A stretch of DNA of 64,000 nt from Oikopleura dioica (taxonomy: Eukaryota; Chordata; Appendicularia; Copelata; Oikopleuridae): contig OU015567.1 of the NCBI GenBank assembly GCA_907165135.1, forward strand, positions 1,679,001 to 1,743,000, written 5' to 3'. The translations under genes and the position numbers were made by a program. The notes under the pieces are model-generated. The model did no database searches. It was given only the letters and a program-made list of their open reading frames with translations, and was not told the DNA's origin. Positions 22,812 through 34,869 of the stretch are shown piece by piece; the first letter of the stretch is position 1, and every line of letters begins with the position of its first letter.

Positions 22812-25800
22812 ATGCAGGAAAGTCCGGCTGGGGTGGAAAAGTCCCCATCGGTAGATTTAGGTAAGATTTTATTATTTTTTGAAGAAAAAATTCAATAGAG
22901 ATGTCTTTTTTTCAGATGGACAGCGTTTGACTGCAAAAAGCACGGTTGAATCCGTCCCCATCAATGTCGCCCCCTCCCCATCATCTGGTCCCCCTGCCCC
23001 TCCAAAATCCCCCCTGATCGACAGTCCAAGAAAAAGCTCAAGAGTTCCCGTGAGTAAAGTCCAGCTGACCATGGAAATGTGCAAAGGGAGGCTCTCAGAT
23101 CTGGGCGATGGGCTGCATTTTCGAACAATGTGCTTGTCAAATCTCGGCTTGGATTTCTTGGGCGCGAATATTTTGAAATTCAAGTTGATAAATAACCTGA
23201 ACATAGGAATGGTGTCATTTTTCTCTTTCTTGATTTCTAATTTCAATAAGTCAAAGTTTCGATCACCATCAAAAGCTCACAATAACATCACAAGCCTCGG
23301 CAAACACATCGGTCAACTCGAAAACCTGCTGAAAGTAGATGTCTCTCACAATCGTCTTACGAAAGCGTTTGATTTCACCAGCGCTGGAATGCTACAGTAC
23401 GCAGATTTTTCGCACAACAGAATCGAGGATGTCGACAACGCTTCCAATCATAAATATCTTCGAGAACTCAACCTTTCCCATAATAATATTGACGACATCA
23501 GAGCGCTAAGGTAATCAGAGCGAATGTAAAGATAGAGCCCTGTGTTTGGCCCTGACTCAGGTTTTGATATAGGTTTCAGAACGCAGACATTAAAAGCCGC
23601 ACGCGGCTCTCATCTAGCCTGGTCACTAATGTCATTTTCTAGCCGATTGAAGCAGCTAAAATCGCTGAATTTATCCTACAACGAGCTGCGCCAAGCTGAA
23701 GGACTCGAGGATCTACCCTTGTTAAAATTGGACCTGTCATCAAACAAGCTCCAGAATGTGTTTGATGTGGTCAAGCTGAAATTCCTGCTCGTCCTGGACA
23801 TTTCCAACAATCAAATAAGCGATATCAAGCCACTCGTTGAAGCCAATTTGGTAAGTTTTATTAAAAACCGTTCAAAAGTCACTTTTATACAACTGAATGT
23901 TCATATGAACAAATTGTACAATTTCTAACAATATTCGCATTACAGTAATTGTACAGTGGCGTCCCCAAAATGGTCTAGGGCAGTAAAATGGGCTTTTACG
24001 GTAGGGTTTTAAGCTGAACATCGCAAATCTTGTCACTTTCCCAAAGGCATTCTCGGACCAGCTGTCTTGCGTGCTGGATTCCACGAGTCAATCTGTCTTT
24101 CGCGCTAGAAATTTCAGTCGAAACAAGTCTTTTTTAAAAATTCCAACCTTTTGCTGCCTCCGTAGGTCGGATTGACATCCTTTCCAAGCTCCCCAATAAC
24201 TGCAAAAAGGTCTTCGAACTTTTCATCTATTTTCGGATTCTTTTCTACCGCCGGCTTTCTATACGGTGTTTTCCGCTAAAACGCAAAGTCAGTAACAGAA
24301 AGTGTGAATGCCCTTTTTACCTTTTGCAGCAGCATCTGCTGTTGCGCTTTCAATTCTTCCTGTTGCTTTCTTTGAACTTGTTTCATCAGCGCTTCGGCTT
24401 GTTGCTGAGCTTGCGCAGCAGCAACTTGTTTTCCAAGGAGTTCAAGTTTTCTTTGAATCTCTTCATTCTGAATTTACAAATCAAAGAAAGAAGAGGGGAC
24501 TTTTCATTACCGTTTTTCGTTGGGCTTCTTCTAGCAATCTCTGCTGCGCCACTAGAATTTCTGGCGGCGGCTGGCTCATTCTAAATAACTACTATAGTTA
24601 ACTACTACATATGTTAATTTCTTCCTAGCCACTTCAAGATCTGAGACTTGGGTACAATAAACTCGCGAATATGCAAGAGATTCTCCCACTTCAAGAAATC
24701 AAATTCCTTCACAAACTTCAACTCATTGGAAATCCACTGGACAAGACTGAAGACTATCGCCAATTGGTGCTGTATCTCTTCCCGAAATTGACGTTTTTCG
24801 ATGGGACGCCAGTTGAGCCGATTGATACAGTTAGGGCGAGGAATCTGTTTAGGCCGAGTGCCGAATTGTGCTCGTCGCTGGATCACATGACGCACACGGT
24901 TTATGGCATTTTGGAAGGACAGAGATTACGGTAGGAAAATAACACCACGAAATTTACTCACCAACTTTAGTTAGAGCTTAAGCTAAAAATTCAGAGAATA
25001 TGTGATGCCAAATCCAGACTATCCTTACCCCTTCCTGATAATCACGGGCCCTCCGAAACTCAACAAGTCGAGTCTCGTCAAGCAATTAGTCGAAGAATTC
25101 GGAGACGCGTTCGGCCACGCATCTAGTCACACAACAGCTGAAGAAGCCACCGCAGAGATGTACCATCACGTGGACGACGTCGAATTCCAAGAAATGATCC
25201 GAGGAGGAGCTTTTATTCAAATGGCCAGAACGCCAGATGGCATTATGTATGGTCTCACAAAGGTAAAGAATTGCATCGAATGCTGATGTCGGCTAATTTC
25301 TTCTTTAGGATTATCTGGAAAAAGTCGCGCTTGAAGGAAAAGCGGCAATTTGCCACATGAATTTGGACGGCGTCCGAACGATGAAATTGACGACTCTTCG
25401 ACCTCGATACATCATGATCACGCCCAAGTCGCCCGAATCGTACAAGTCGCTTCTGGAAGAAAAGAAATGCACCGATTTAGAAATCCAAGAAGCGTTCCAC
25501 TCAGTCGAGCAATTCGCGATCATGAACAGAGAGCAGCCGGGCTATTTCGACATGGTCATCGCCGCGGACAACGAGGAAGAAGCGTATGAAGTTTTGAAGA
25601 AGCTGGTGATAGAATTTCTGGGAGAAAATGAAGTTCGATCGGCAAAGCAGCGCCAAGGATCGATGAGTTCGATGATTACGACTCCTGAGCAGCGTCAGAG
25701 AAGAGCGGAACAACTTATCGAATCTGTTAGAAATGTCGAGCCGCCTTTCAAGGTAGATTAACTTCCGAGATTTCACCGATTTTACACGTCAAATTCTCGC

Positions 25801-26024
25801 TAAAAAGCGTCTTTTAGGTTCAATCTGCGCCGAGCAAGCTGACAAACTCCTCCGTCCACAATCTCTTGAACTTGATCGATCACGAAATAGGCTCTGCAGA
25901 ATCTGAAGGTAATAAAATCATCCTCTTTGTTCAGCAGTTTCACAGTTTTTCAGAAGATTGGGAGACTAGCTCATCGATTCCGCCGAAAACGCCAACGAAA
26001 CTTCCACCAATCGCGCAGAAGTAG
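22812..26024 (+). CDS. LRGUK: Leucine-rich repeat and guanylate kinase-like protein
   Basis: Eight exons give about 675 residues. After a Pro/Ser-rich N-terminus, leucine-rich repeats run over several exons (KVDVSHNRLT, YADFSHNRIED, ELNLSHNNIDD, SLNLSYNELRQ, KLDLSSNKLQ, VLDISNNQISD) and end in an LRR cap (GNPLDKTEDYRQLVLYLFP). A guanylate kinase-like domain follows from 24995 (ITGPPKLNKSSLVKQL, then HASSHTTAEEA...YHHVDD and YIMITPKS). The P-loop keeps Lys-Ser but is otherwise degenerate, so activity is uncertain. LRGUK acts in sperm head and axoneme assembly in mammals. Residues from about 23205-23245 may be an unspliced 39-bp intron. The 778-bp intron 23851-24628 contains an antisense gene. 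Confidence 0.9.
23549..23578. repeat. Dispersed hairpin repeat, copy 4 (half)
   Basis: CCTGACTCAGGTTTTGATATAGG, a diverged right arm, lies inside the second intron of LRGUK. Confidence 0.6.
23996..24579 (-). CDS. CDK2AP1: CDK2-associated protein 1 / DOC-1 homologue, nested gene
   Basis: Four minus-strand exons (24579-24511, 24467-24321, 24275-24148, 24104-23996) give 150 residues. The C-terminal half carries the DOC-1 signature: FAVIGELGKDVNPTYGGSKS followed by AKDRLTRGIQHARQLVRECL, matching [21 protein letters not shown] and IIHARGLVREC of the vertebrate proteins. The N-terminal half is a Gln/Ala-rich coiled coil. CDK2AP1 is a subunit of the NuRD chromatin complex and was described as a CDK2-binding growth suppressor. 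The whole gene lies inside one intron of LRGUK on the opposite strand; the two transcripts overlap only there. CDK2AP2 cannot be told from CDK2AP1, since invertebrates usually have one gene. Confidence 0.9.
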
Positions 26025-26837
26025 ATTTCTTCCAACTGTTCATTTTCAAATTTTATTTTTATACAATTTTTCAAACGAGAAAATATATTTTTATAACTTT
26101 TTCCGACAAAACGCGTTTTTCTTCTCTGCTCCAATGGCCGATTCTCGAAATTAATGACTCATGAAACTAAGTCGATCTTGGTTCTAGAAAACTAATTCAC
26201 AATAAGTAGAACGAGAAAGATTTTATTTGTTTACAAGCCTAAATTTAACGCCCTAAAAATTTTATCCTCAGGACCCCTCGGTCAGACCCCCTACCCCCCA
26301 AGTTTTTTTCCAAGCTAGAGTCACACTCAATTGAACCTTTCAAGGGTAATAAGAGGATAAGACTAGTAAGAGATAGGCTTTGCCAATTATGAATGTACAT
26401 GCATGCTTTTGAGTTGCTCTCTAGATTCTAGAACTCATCCAGAAATAAATTATTCTTCCTCGGAACAAAATGGGTTGAGCTGTTATAATTTATAAATCAG
26501 TCTCCATTCAGCAACCCCCCTCTATTCTGGCTCTCCGGGAGCCTTCGAGCTCATATTCTCTTTTTCATTAGACCACAGTATCAACATCTGAGATAAGAAC
26601 CATCTTTTTTCCTTCTATTCGACATTCCAAATGGCACTTTTGAAGCGCCGCGGGCGACGATCTCAACCGTAAACTCACGAACTCAGAGTCCAAGCTTTAT
26701 ATTTTTCGCTCTCCTATTCATAAAAAGAAAATACGCCTTTTCAAGCGTTTGCCAACAACAATGGCAAGTTCATAAATAAACGCCAGAAGAGTAAAGAGCA
26801 GAGAAAGCAGACTGATTTAAAAAATAACAAGAAAAAA
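26025..26837. other. Intergenic, no gene seen
   Basis: AT-rich sequence between LRGUK and the transporter. No frame, RNA gene or repeat could be supported. Confidence 0.5.
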
Positions 26838-29353
26838 ATGGGGGAAGATAGCAAGTGGAGATATTTCAGACTATGTTGCGTGCCAAGGTCGTGGTTTCTT
26901 GTTCTTATTATGTGCATTGCTGCGTTCATACAGGTAATTTTGACTGTATTTGATTTAAAAAGGCATAATAATTAGCATTTATCATACAGAAAGCCCCAAA
27001 AAACCAAAAATGCATGAAAACGGCAAATGAAACTTCGATTCTATCACTAGAAAATTGGAAAATTATTCTAGCATTCAAGTCCATAGAGTGAATTTTCAGG
27101 CTCTTTGACAACTTTAGTCGACTAGACAAGAAACAGCTTCATCAATGGTAATTCATCATGGTAATTCAGGGATTCGTCGTAAATGGCCTCGTAAATGTGA
27201 CGGTCAGTCCGATTCAGCGTCGATTCCAGCTGAGCTCTGCTGATATGGGCTTAGTCGCCTCTATTTATGACATCGCTAACATCATTGTTATCTTACCAGG
27301 AAAGGCTTTACTTTCACTATTCATTCTTCTACAATTCTACAGAAAGAAAAGCCTCTTTCAAAGTCACTTTCTTGTTCGCCCGCGCGTCGAAGAGTCTTGT
27401 CACCGGGCTTACCTTCATGATTCTTGGCCTTGGCGGCATCATCTTCAGTCTTCCACACTTCCTTGATGACGATTACACCTCAACTCTCGATTTTGACGCT
27501 GCAAGTGAAAATGGAACGTGTCTAACAAGCACGCAGCAATGCGAAATCGTTGCTGGAGTCAGTCAAAACCGATTCTACTATGGCTTCTTTCTAGCTGGAC
27601 AAGCGTTGAATGGGATCGGAGCAGCAGCGTTGTGGACTTTGGGAACTGTATATATTGATGAAAATCTTTCCCAAGAAGGTAACATACATAGTAGCATATG
27701 GACACTTGTTTCTCACTCAAGGCATTAGGGGCTCCAATCGCTATCGGAATTTACGAAGGAACGGGTGTTCTTGGCCCCGCAGCAGGCTTCCTCGTTGGTG
27801 GATCTCTCCTGTCCAGTTGGGTCGATGGAAAAGCGATGCAACCGGCTGATATGAATCCCGACAGCGCTCTTTGGGTTGGAAACTGGTGGTTAGGTTATGT
27901 AATTGGAGGAATTGCAGGGCTTCTGTCTGGCTTTCTGATGGCCGGATTGCCGGGAAAGCTCAAGGATGCAGATGCGAAACAGGAGCAAAGAATTCACGAA
28001 ATTCAAAAAGGACAAAGTAGCAAAACTCACGAAGATTCTGGCTCCGCTCGAGATTGGTGGCGATCTGGATTGACTCTTCTTCAAAACGCGCCATTCATGT
28101 TCCTTATTTTTACTGGCGGCTTTGAGGCTGGATTTGTCTCGATCACCGCCACTTATGGATCGAAATACATCGAAGAAGTTTACGGCATTGATGCGGGAAC
28201 AGCTGCTATTTCAATTGGCGCCATTGCCGTTGCTGCTGGAGCTGTCGGACAAACTGTTGGGGGCATTTGGGTCGGAAAAGCGAAACCAACAGTCAAGAAA
28301 CAGTTACTTTTCGGCCTCACGAGTTTGCTGATTTCCCTCTGTTTCTCATTCGTCGGATTCTACCATTGCGACGAAACGATTTTTGCAGGAGCAAATCTCA
28401 AGTACGACACCGTTCTTTCCTCTCCTTCCAATTCCGACCTGAACTTCACCGATTCCGACCTCAATCTTGACGATTTCTCCGCGGCGAACTTTGACCACTC
28501 ATGCTTCGAGAACTCCACTTGCCCTTGTTCACTCGAAATCTTTGATCCAATTTGCGTCAATGGAGTTAGTTACTTTTCTTCCTGCTTTGCCGGCTGCGAT
28601 AGTTCAAATGCAACGGAAATCACAAAATGCGACTGTCTTCCAGAGCCAGAAAACGTCGAAGTGACAATTGGAGCTTGCCCGAATCAAAAAAAGTGTCATT
28701 TCGCCGTCATGTTGACTTATGAATTCTTGGTTCTTTTCTTTACCTTTTTGAATGGAGTTCCGGCGACGAACTCGATCCTGCGAATGGTTCCACAGTCGCT
28801 GAAATCGCAGGCGATGGGGTTGAATATTGCTATGTTACGACTCATTGGCTCGATTCCTGGACCCATTATCTTCGGAAAACTCATTGATAGTGTTTGCATT
28901 CTTTGGCAACAAAGGTAAAGTGGTTTCAGATCGCTCAGAATCTTGCGACTTCTATCTTAATCTGAGCAAAAGGCGCCCGAAACGCGGCTATAGTTTCACA
29001 TGTCGAAGCGACTTCTTGGTTGCGTTTCAGTTATTCTTCTTTATGAGTTTATTTAGTTGTGGCAAAGATGGAAGCTGTCGATTGTACAACAAAAACTCCT
29101 TCATGATAACATGGGTAGTTGTGCACATTGTCTACAAAATCCTCGGTGGAATCGGCTGGGCTGGCGCCTATTTCTCGTTCAAATCAGAAGACGAAGTTGA
29201 GCAGCCGACAAACGATTCTGCGAAGAGAATCAGATCGTCTCAATTAAACAACTCTGTCGGGGTAAGCTTCTTTTCAAATTTTCAATTAGGGGTTTCATAT
29301 GTTTTCAGGTTGATAACCCTGGCTTTAACGATAAGTATTCCGCAAGATCATAA
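26838..29353 (+). CDS. Organic anion transporter (SLCO/OATP family) with Kazal loop
   Basis: Six exons give 658 residues. Family features appear in order: first helix and GFVVNGLVNVTVSPIQRRF, IANIIVI in helix 2, GIIFSLPHFL, the stretch YIDEN, and AIGIYEGTGVLGPAAGFLVGG in helix 4. The large extracellular loop (about 28470-28650) has a Kazal-like Cys pattern (CSLEIFDPICVNGVSYFSSC). The C-terminal helices include PATNSILRMVP and LKSQAMGLN. SLCO proteins exchange bile salts, steroid conjugates and prostaglandins at the plasma membrane. The junction after 27299 keeps frame only with a GA-AG intron (27300-27363). Substrate specificity cannot be read from the sequence. Confidence 0.92.
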
Positions 29354-29848
29354 AACGACCATTCTACCATTCAAATCCTGACTTCAAATCTAAAAACTAC
29401 TTCTGTTTTAAAACTACTGATGCGATTCAACCTCTCATGCAAATAATTCTATACCTCCTTCCTTACTACCGCTTTCCATATTTTATTTTTTTCTTCTCAT
29501 TTGTAAAGATTCTTTCAATTCAAAATAAAACCCTTGATAAATCATTACTGAAGCCAAGTTTTATTGTTCTTACGCAGGAAATTAATTGACGATTGCCAAT
29601 TACGTTAGACCTCTTTTTCGTATTTTACGATGACGCATGGATTTGGCGTAATTTGCGCAAGTGGCCGCCTCTCGTTCTTATTTAAATAAATCTCGCCCCT
29701 TTTCTTCTTTGTTATTCAAAAATCTTTCAATTGAGCACAAGAGCTAAAGTTAGTCTTACCAAGGTAAAAAAGAATATTCTAGCGCCTCTATCAAGAGACC
29801 TAGGCAGAAAGAAAGATATTTCAATCTAAAGAGAATCGAATTTATAGA
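29354..29848. other. Intergenic, probable promoter of the IDH unit
   Basis: AT-rich; contains a polyA-type signal for the transporter gene near 29525 (AAAATAAAAC). No gene seen. Confidence 0.5.
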
Positions 29849-31527
29849 ATGATTTCAAAACTTATTCGTCGACCCCTCTCCACCACGGCCGTTGCTGCCA
29901 GCCGCATCAAGGTGTCAAAGCCTGTTGTAGAAATGGACGGTGATGAAATGACTAGAATTATCTGGGAATGGATCCGAGAAAGAATGATTCTTCCTTATGT
30001 TGACCTCGAGCTGAAATACTTCGATCTGGGAATGGAACATCGTGACTTTACCGATGATCAGGTACATTTTTTCGTCTTGCGACTTCAAGGCAAGAAAAAG
30101 AGAACGCGCCTTGAGCCTTCATATGCTACAAGATCCTTGTAGCCCCTGTAAGAAGAATAACCTTTGTCTCCAGGTCACCATCGATTCCGCCTATGCAACG
30201 CTAGAACACAACGTCGCAGTAAAATGCGCGACGATCACTCCCGACGAGCAGCGAGTCGAAGAATTCGGCTTGAAGCAAATGTGGCGTTCTCCAAATGGAA
30301 CAATCAGAAACATCCTCAACGGCGTTGTCTTCCGAGAGCCCATTCTTTGCAAAAACATTCCTCTCCTCGTTCCTGGGTGGAAGAAGCCCATTTGCATCGG
30401 AAGACACGCTTTTGGTGATCAATACAAAGCTACGGATTATGTCACGCCAAGTGGTGGAAAGTTTGAGATTGTTTTCACGCCAAACGATGGCGGAAAGAAG
30501 GAAGTTATGGAGGTCTTTGACTTTGGAGGTAGATCTTTAATAAAGATGATAATCACATCGGAAAGGTCAAGTTATTGATCAATCTTCAACCCTTCTTTTC
30601 AGAGGAGACTGGCGTTCTTATGGGAATGTACAACACTGATGCTTCCATCAAAGCTTTCGCTCATTCTTCTTTCCAAATGGCTCTTGAAAAAGAATGGCCC
30701 CTCTACTTGTCGACCAAAAACACGATTTTGAAGAAATATGACGGCCGATTCAAAGATATTTTCGAAGAAATCTATCAATCGGTACGACTTATTCTTCTTT
30801 CGAAACGTATAAAAGGATTTAGGACTACAGAAAAGACTTTGAAGCAAAGAAAATCTGGTATGAGCACCGACTTATTGATGATATGGTCGCACAGTGCATG
30901 AAATCAGAAGGTGGATTTGTTTGGGCTTGCAAAAACTACGATGGAGACGTTCAATCTGATACTCTCGCACAAGGTGACTCTTATACTTTCGTATACAGTC
31001 GTGGCTACGAGCTTTATGACCAAAAAAGCCGCGCGATTCGCGGCTTCTAGTTTTTTCCTCTGACTCGTTAAATCATTGATAAATTTGTTCAGGATTCGGT
31101 TCTCTTGGATTGATGACATCGGTCCTCAGAGCTCCAGACGGCAAAACTATCGAGTCCGAAGCAGCCCACGGCACAGTAACCCGTCACTACAGAGAGCACC
31201 AAAAGGGCAACCCCACTTCTACCAACCCAATTGCCTCAATTTTCGCCTGGACCCGCGGCTTGGCTCACCGAGGTCGACTGGACAACAACCAGGACTTGAT
31301 TAAATTCGCCCAAACTGTCGAGAGAGTTTGTGTTGAAGTTGTGGAGAACGGAGTTATGACGAAGGATTTGGCGGGCTGTGTACATGGCGGTTTTAGCGGA
31401 CTCCAGCTTGGAAAAGACTATGGTAAGTTGGTTTCTAAAAGATAGTATTAAAGCTTGTTTTTCAGTTGTTACAGCTGATTTCATGCAAGCAATCGATGAT
31501 GGTATCAAGAAAGCAATGAAAGCTTAA
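29849..31527 (+). CDS. IDH2: NADP-dependent isocitrate dehydrogenase, mitochondrial type
   Basis: Six exons give 429 residues. [20 protein letters not shown] is a typical mitochondrial presequence; the mature enzyme starts [14 protein letters not shown]. The substrate and metal sites are present ([44 protein letters not shown]) with the clasp and NADP region [39 protein letters not shown]. It oxidises isocitrate to 2-oxoglutarate and supplies mitochondrial NADPH. One junction, after 30528, drops a Gly relative to the usual GG but stays in frame. It heads a tightly packed same-strand cluster with the four small genes that follow. Confidence 0.93.
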
Positions 31528-31672
31528 ACTAGTTCCGTGCCATTCAACAATGAATTCTTTCCTGAATCCTTTTATTTCTGACATATTCTTCAATGAAAAT
31601 TGCCACTGAAAATATACGTGCTTTGATTCAACATCCATTTTCTCGTTCTTCATGCAGCAGTTTTTCTTCAGC

Positions 31673-33384
31673 ATGTGTGCTAAAATTTCGCAAGTAGCAA
31701 AGAAATCAGTCGGTGTTGCAGCCAAAAAACAAGGAATAAAGGCAAAGAAAAAGGGGCAAAAACCATGGAAACAAAATCAGTGTCAGCCCAAAAAATTTTG
31801 CACTGCGTTTAATTATGCAACGATGAGATTGGAAGACTCTTTTATCCCCCAGGAAACGCCGGTGAAAAAGAACGATCTATCGACGAAGAACTTTGTTTTT
31901 GATGTTGCCAAAAATAAATTCCTGGAAAAGAATGAAAAACCACACACGAAAACATCGTTAATAACAGTATCAATGGTGAATGGAGAAACCGTCCAAACCT
32001 TCGAGAATCTTCTTCACATTTCTAAAGGTCACCGAAAAAATCTTTGGAAGAGATTTAACAATAAGGAGTACACTGTTGAGGGAGAGTACTTCGTCTTCAA
32101 GAAAACGGATGTCCTCTCGAAATTGAAAATCAAGGGCATAGCTAGGGACTATCACGGGAGCGCGAGGGCCCAATTTTCGCTTCCCCAACTACCCGAAATA
32201 GCCATCCATTTTTCTTGATTTTTCAGACAACATATGTTTTCTTACCTGCTGATTCCAAATATGATAGAAAAATTCGCAAAAAAACAATATATATTATGAA
32301 AAACATCGAATTTATCTTTCAAAGATCGAAAATGTATAGAGCCCGTCTTGCCCCGTCATTCTTTTTTCGATATGTTCTCTATCAGAGACTTCTCCTGAAT
32401 GTCTGAAAAAATCTTTTTACGCGGGTTTACGCGTCGCTTGTAATCATCAGATAACTGAGTGAAAGTGAAGGCGCGCTAGTGCTTTACACGCTGCGCGCGG
32501 AGCCCAAAAAGCATTAGCGCGCGCCATAATCTCAGTGGGTGCTTGCTTTGACCCAGTTCACGGAATCTGATGCAAACAATCCCGGGTGATTAACACAAAA
32601 AAGTTACCGGAAGTCCTAAGCTTCATGTTTGCAAATAAATTTTCGAAAAATAATAAGCAAGTGACCCAGAAAACTCGGGTGAAAAATCGGTCAGCTTTAA
32701 GTGTAGTCTTAAGTTTGTCTTCCGCAGCATTTTTCGATCAAAAAGATTTTGGTATCATCAGAATCAGCTGAAAAATCCATACTTATGAGTAAATTTTTAC
32801 GAAAATCGAAGGGCAATCGTTTTCCCGTGAAAGTCCCTAGGCATAGCTTTCGGCAAATCGGCAACCAATCTTTGCAGTAAAAATTCATGGGTTCGAGAAG
32901 ACTGGGGTTACCCGAAAGACAGAGCGGTGTCATCGAAAAATACCCAACCTGATCAACAGGTAAACGAACAGAGAAAATAAGGTCTAAGAGTCATCTCTAT
33001 TTTTAGAAGAAGAATTCTTCCAGTAAGAACGTTTCAAGCGATACCCCTAACAACGTCGTTTTCCATGGGGCCAGCGAATACGAAGATCCAAAACCTACAA
33101 GAGTCATCTATTCAGCATTTTCCAAAGAAGCAATTTCTTTCTACTCACTCCCGGTCCTCGACTTTTTCCGATTATACAGAAACAAATGCTATTATGAAGA
33201 GGAATCGCTGCTCATTTTTCCTCCCAAAGAAGGGGACTCTCGCAAAAGAGGTTTCAGAAAAGAGGCTTTCTTAAGACTTCAAATTCCTTCTGGTTCTCTT
33301 CGTAAAGAAAGCCCTGATCTTCTGCCTGAGATGCTTTTGTTTGAAAGAGCTATTCCTTTCACGCCTGAAATATGCTCTTCATGA
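31673..33384 (+). CDS. Cassette gene 1, copy A (uncharacterised Lys-rich protein)
   Basis: The start at 31673 (MCAKISQVAKKSVG) matches the start of copy B (MCAKSSQVARKSVG); an upstream in-frame ATG at 31652 is less likely because TTCTTCAG precedes the chosen ATG in both copies, a possible trans-splice acceptor. The first part contains NGETVQTFENLL, HRKNLW and YTVEGEYFVF, and reads open to 32218. The last exon, 33007-33384, contains YEDPKPTRVIY and RAIPFTPE and stops at 33384, 32 bp before the next ATG. About 790 bp, absent from copy B, separate the two parts; the donor for that intron was not identified. Function unknown. Confidence 0.6.
32471..32526. repeat. GC-rich inverted repeat inside the copy A insertion
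   Basis: GGCGCGCTAGTGCTTT is mirrored by AAAAGCATTAGCGCGCGCC. A related GGCGCGCTAATGC occurs at 1978. This lies in the stretch that distinguishes copy A from copy B. Confidence 0.55.
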
Positions 33385-33416
33385 ATGGATATAAATGAAA
33401 AATATTGATTTCTTCT

Positions 33417-33816
33417 ATGATTCGTAAATTACGATTATTAAATATTCCTAAATATCTCGCAAAAGTACCGAAGAGATGCGACCCCGAAAGCATTCAAAAC
33501 TACATCGAGGAGAAAGTCGAATCCACCGTAAAAAGAATTAAACTTATCATGGGAAACCCAAACGCTGACACAAGCGAATCAAATGCAGTCGAGAATCTCG
33601 CCAAAGAGCTGTTAAATATAACGAAAAAATTGGAATTGATGCAGAAGCGACTTGAAAGCGGAACTCTTCATTTTCTTGGGCATGAACCTTGGAGATTCAT
33701 CCCTAAAGCAAATAAAATCATGGCGATTCGAGCTGCTCTTCAGTCAAAAGTAAGATTCTATATGCCAAGTATCGAAGCGTTTAAATATTTATTCTTAGAA
33801 AACGACGATCTTCTAA
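33417..33816 (+). CDS. Cassette gene 2, copy A (uncharacterised)
   Basis: Two exons, 33417-33749 and 33799-33816, give 116 residues (MIRKLRLLNIPKYLAKVPKR at the start, ending KTTIF). The basic N-terminus could be a mitochondrial targeting sequence. A helical centre is followed by the block LELMQKRLESGTLHFLGHEPW and IMAIRAALQSK, strongly conserved with copy B. It begins 32 bp after the stop of the upstream gene, the spacing expected inside an operon. Function unknown. Confidence 0.65.
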
Positions 33817-33988
33817 GCTGCTGAGTACATCTTCACATTTGGTATGGCAATGTGCTTTACCTTATTTATTTATCTTCACCTTTCTTTTATCTTCACACTG
33901 CTTCAAAAGATACAACGATTGTATTGAGCACACAAAAAATTAAAAAACCTGACGATGCATCTTTTCGTTACCATTTTCTTTCTTCAGC

Positions 33989-34868
33989 ATGTGCGCTAAA
34001 TCCTCACAAGTAGCAAGAAAATCAGTCGGTTCCTCAGTCTCAAAAGCAGCCAAAGAGGCAGTTTCGAAGAAAAAGAAGAAGTCGAAGAAATCAAAGAAAC
34101 GGACTCTCGACCTGATCATCGACGAAGAAGTGCCGCCTATTAAAGTCCCAAAAATTGACGCAGATGACTTCGATCTTGTCGATTCCTATCAAGAGGTACA
34201 ACTTCTATCGTAGAATGTAGAGAAATCTTGTCTTTTAGACCGTCGAAAATGGAGAGACCGTTCAGATATTCGATAGTTTTCTTCAGTTTTCCAAGTCTCA
34301 TCGAAAAAAGCTGCGAAAAAAAGTTGGCGAGGGGAAGTTCACTGTTGAGGGCGAGTACTACGTCTTCGAGAAATCGCCTGGCTATCCGAAATCAAAAGTA
34401 AAAGCGGAACTTTTCAACGGCATGGGGCCATCTTGGAAGGACATGCCGAAACCTGCATGGAAAATCGCTCAAGAAGTTTGCTTCTCATTATTAAAATACT
34501 CTGACAGTTCAGTTTAGCAGAAAGAAGTAGACTGTAAACCAGGAAAAAACGACAAAATAAAGCTCCGTGACGTAGAAGCTTATGAAGATCCAAAACCGAA
34601 AGAATTCAAATTATTCTCCAACGAAGAAATTCTTCTCTATACTGATCCTCCTCTCGACTTCTTCAAGCTCTTCGAAAATGGCGACTTTTACGAGAGCGCA
34701 AAGCTGCTCGTTTTCCCTTCAGAAGAAGATGGGTCACTCAAAAGAGGCATCTCAGCAAAAAATTATCGAAAGCATTCCACTTTGCTTGCAGATTGCCCCG
34801 ATATTCCACCAGAGATGTTTTTCTATGAAAGAACTGTTCCTTTCACGCCTGAAAAATGCTCTTTATGA
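33989..34868 (+). CDS. Cassette gene 1, copy B (uncharacterised Lys-rich protein)
   Basis: Three exons, 33989-34195, 34239-34475 and 34521-34868, give 263 residues. A strongly basic stretch (KKKKKSKKSKKR, about residue 35) resembles a nuclear localisation signal. The core NGETVQIFDSF, HRKKLRKK, FTVEGEYYVFEKSPG and the C-terminal YEDPKPKEFKLF, EERTVPFTPE-like block align with copy A. No known domain was recognised. The compact structure of this copy shows where the introns of copy A should be. Confidence 0.75.
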
Positions 34869-34869
34869 T

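Noticed and set aside
22872-23246. Minus-strand ORF opposite LRGUK exon 2
   Set aside because: LRR codons on the plus strand are clearly the coding frame.
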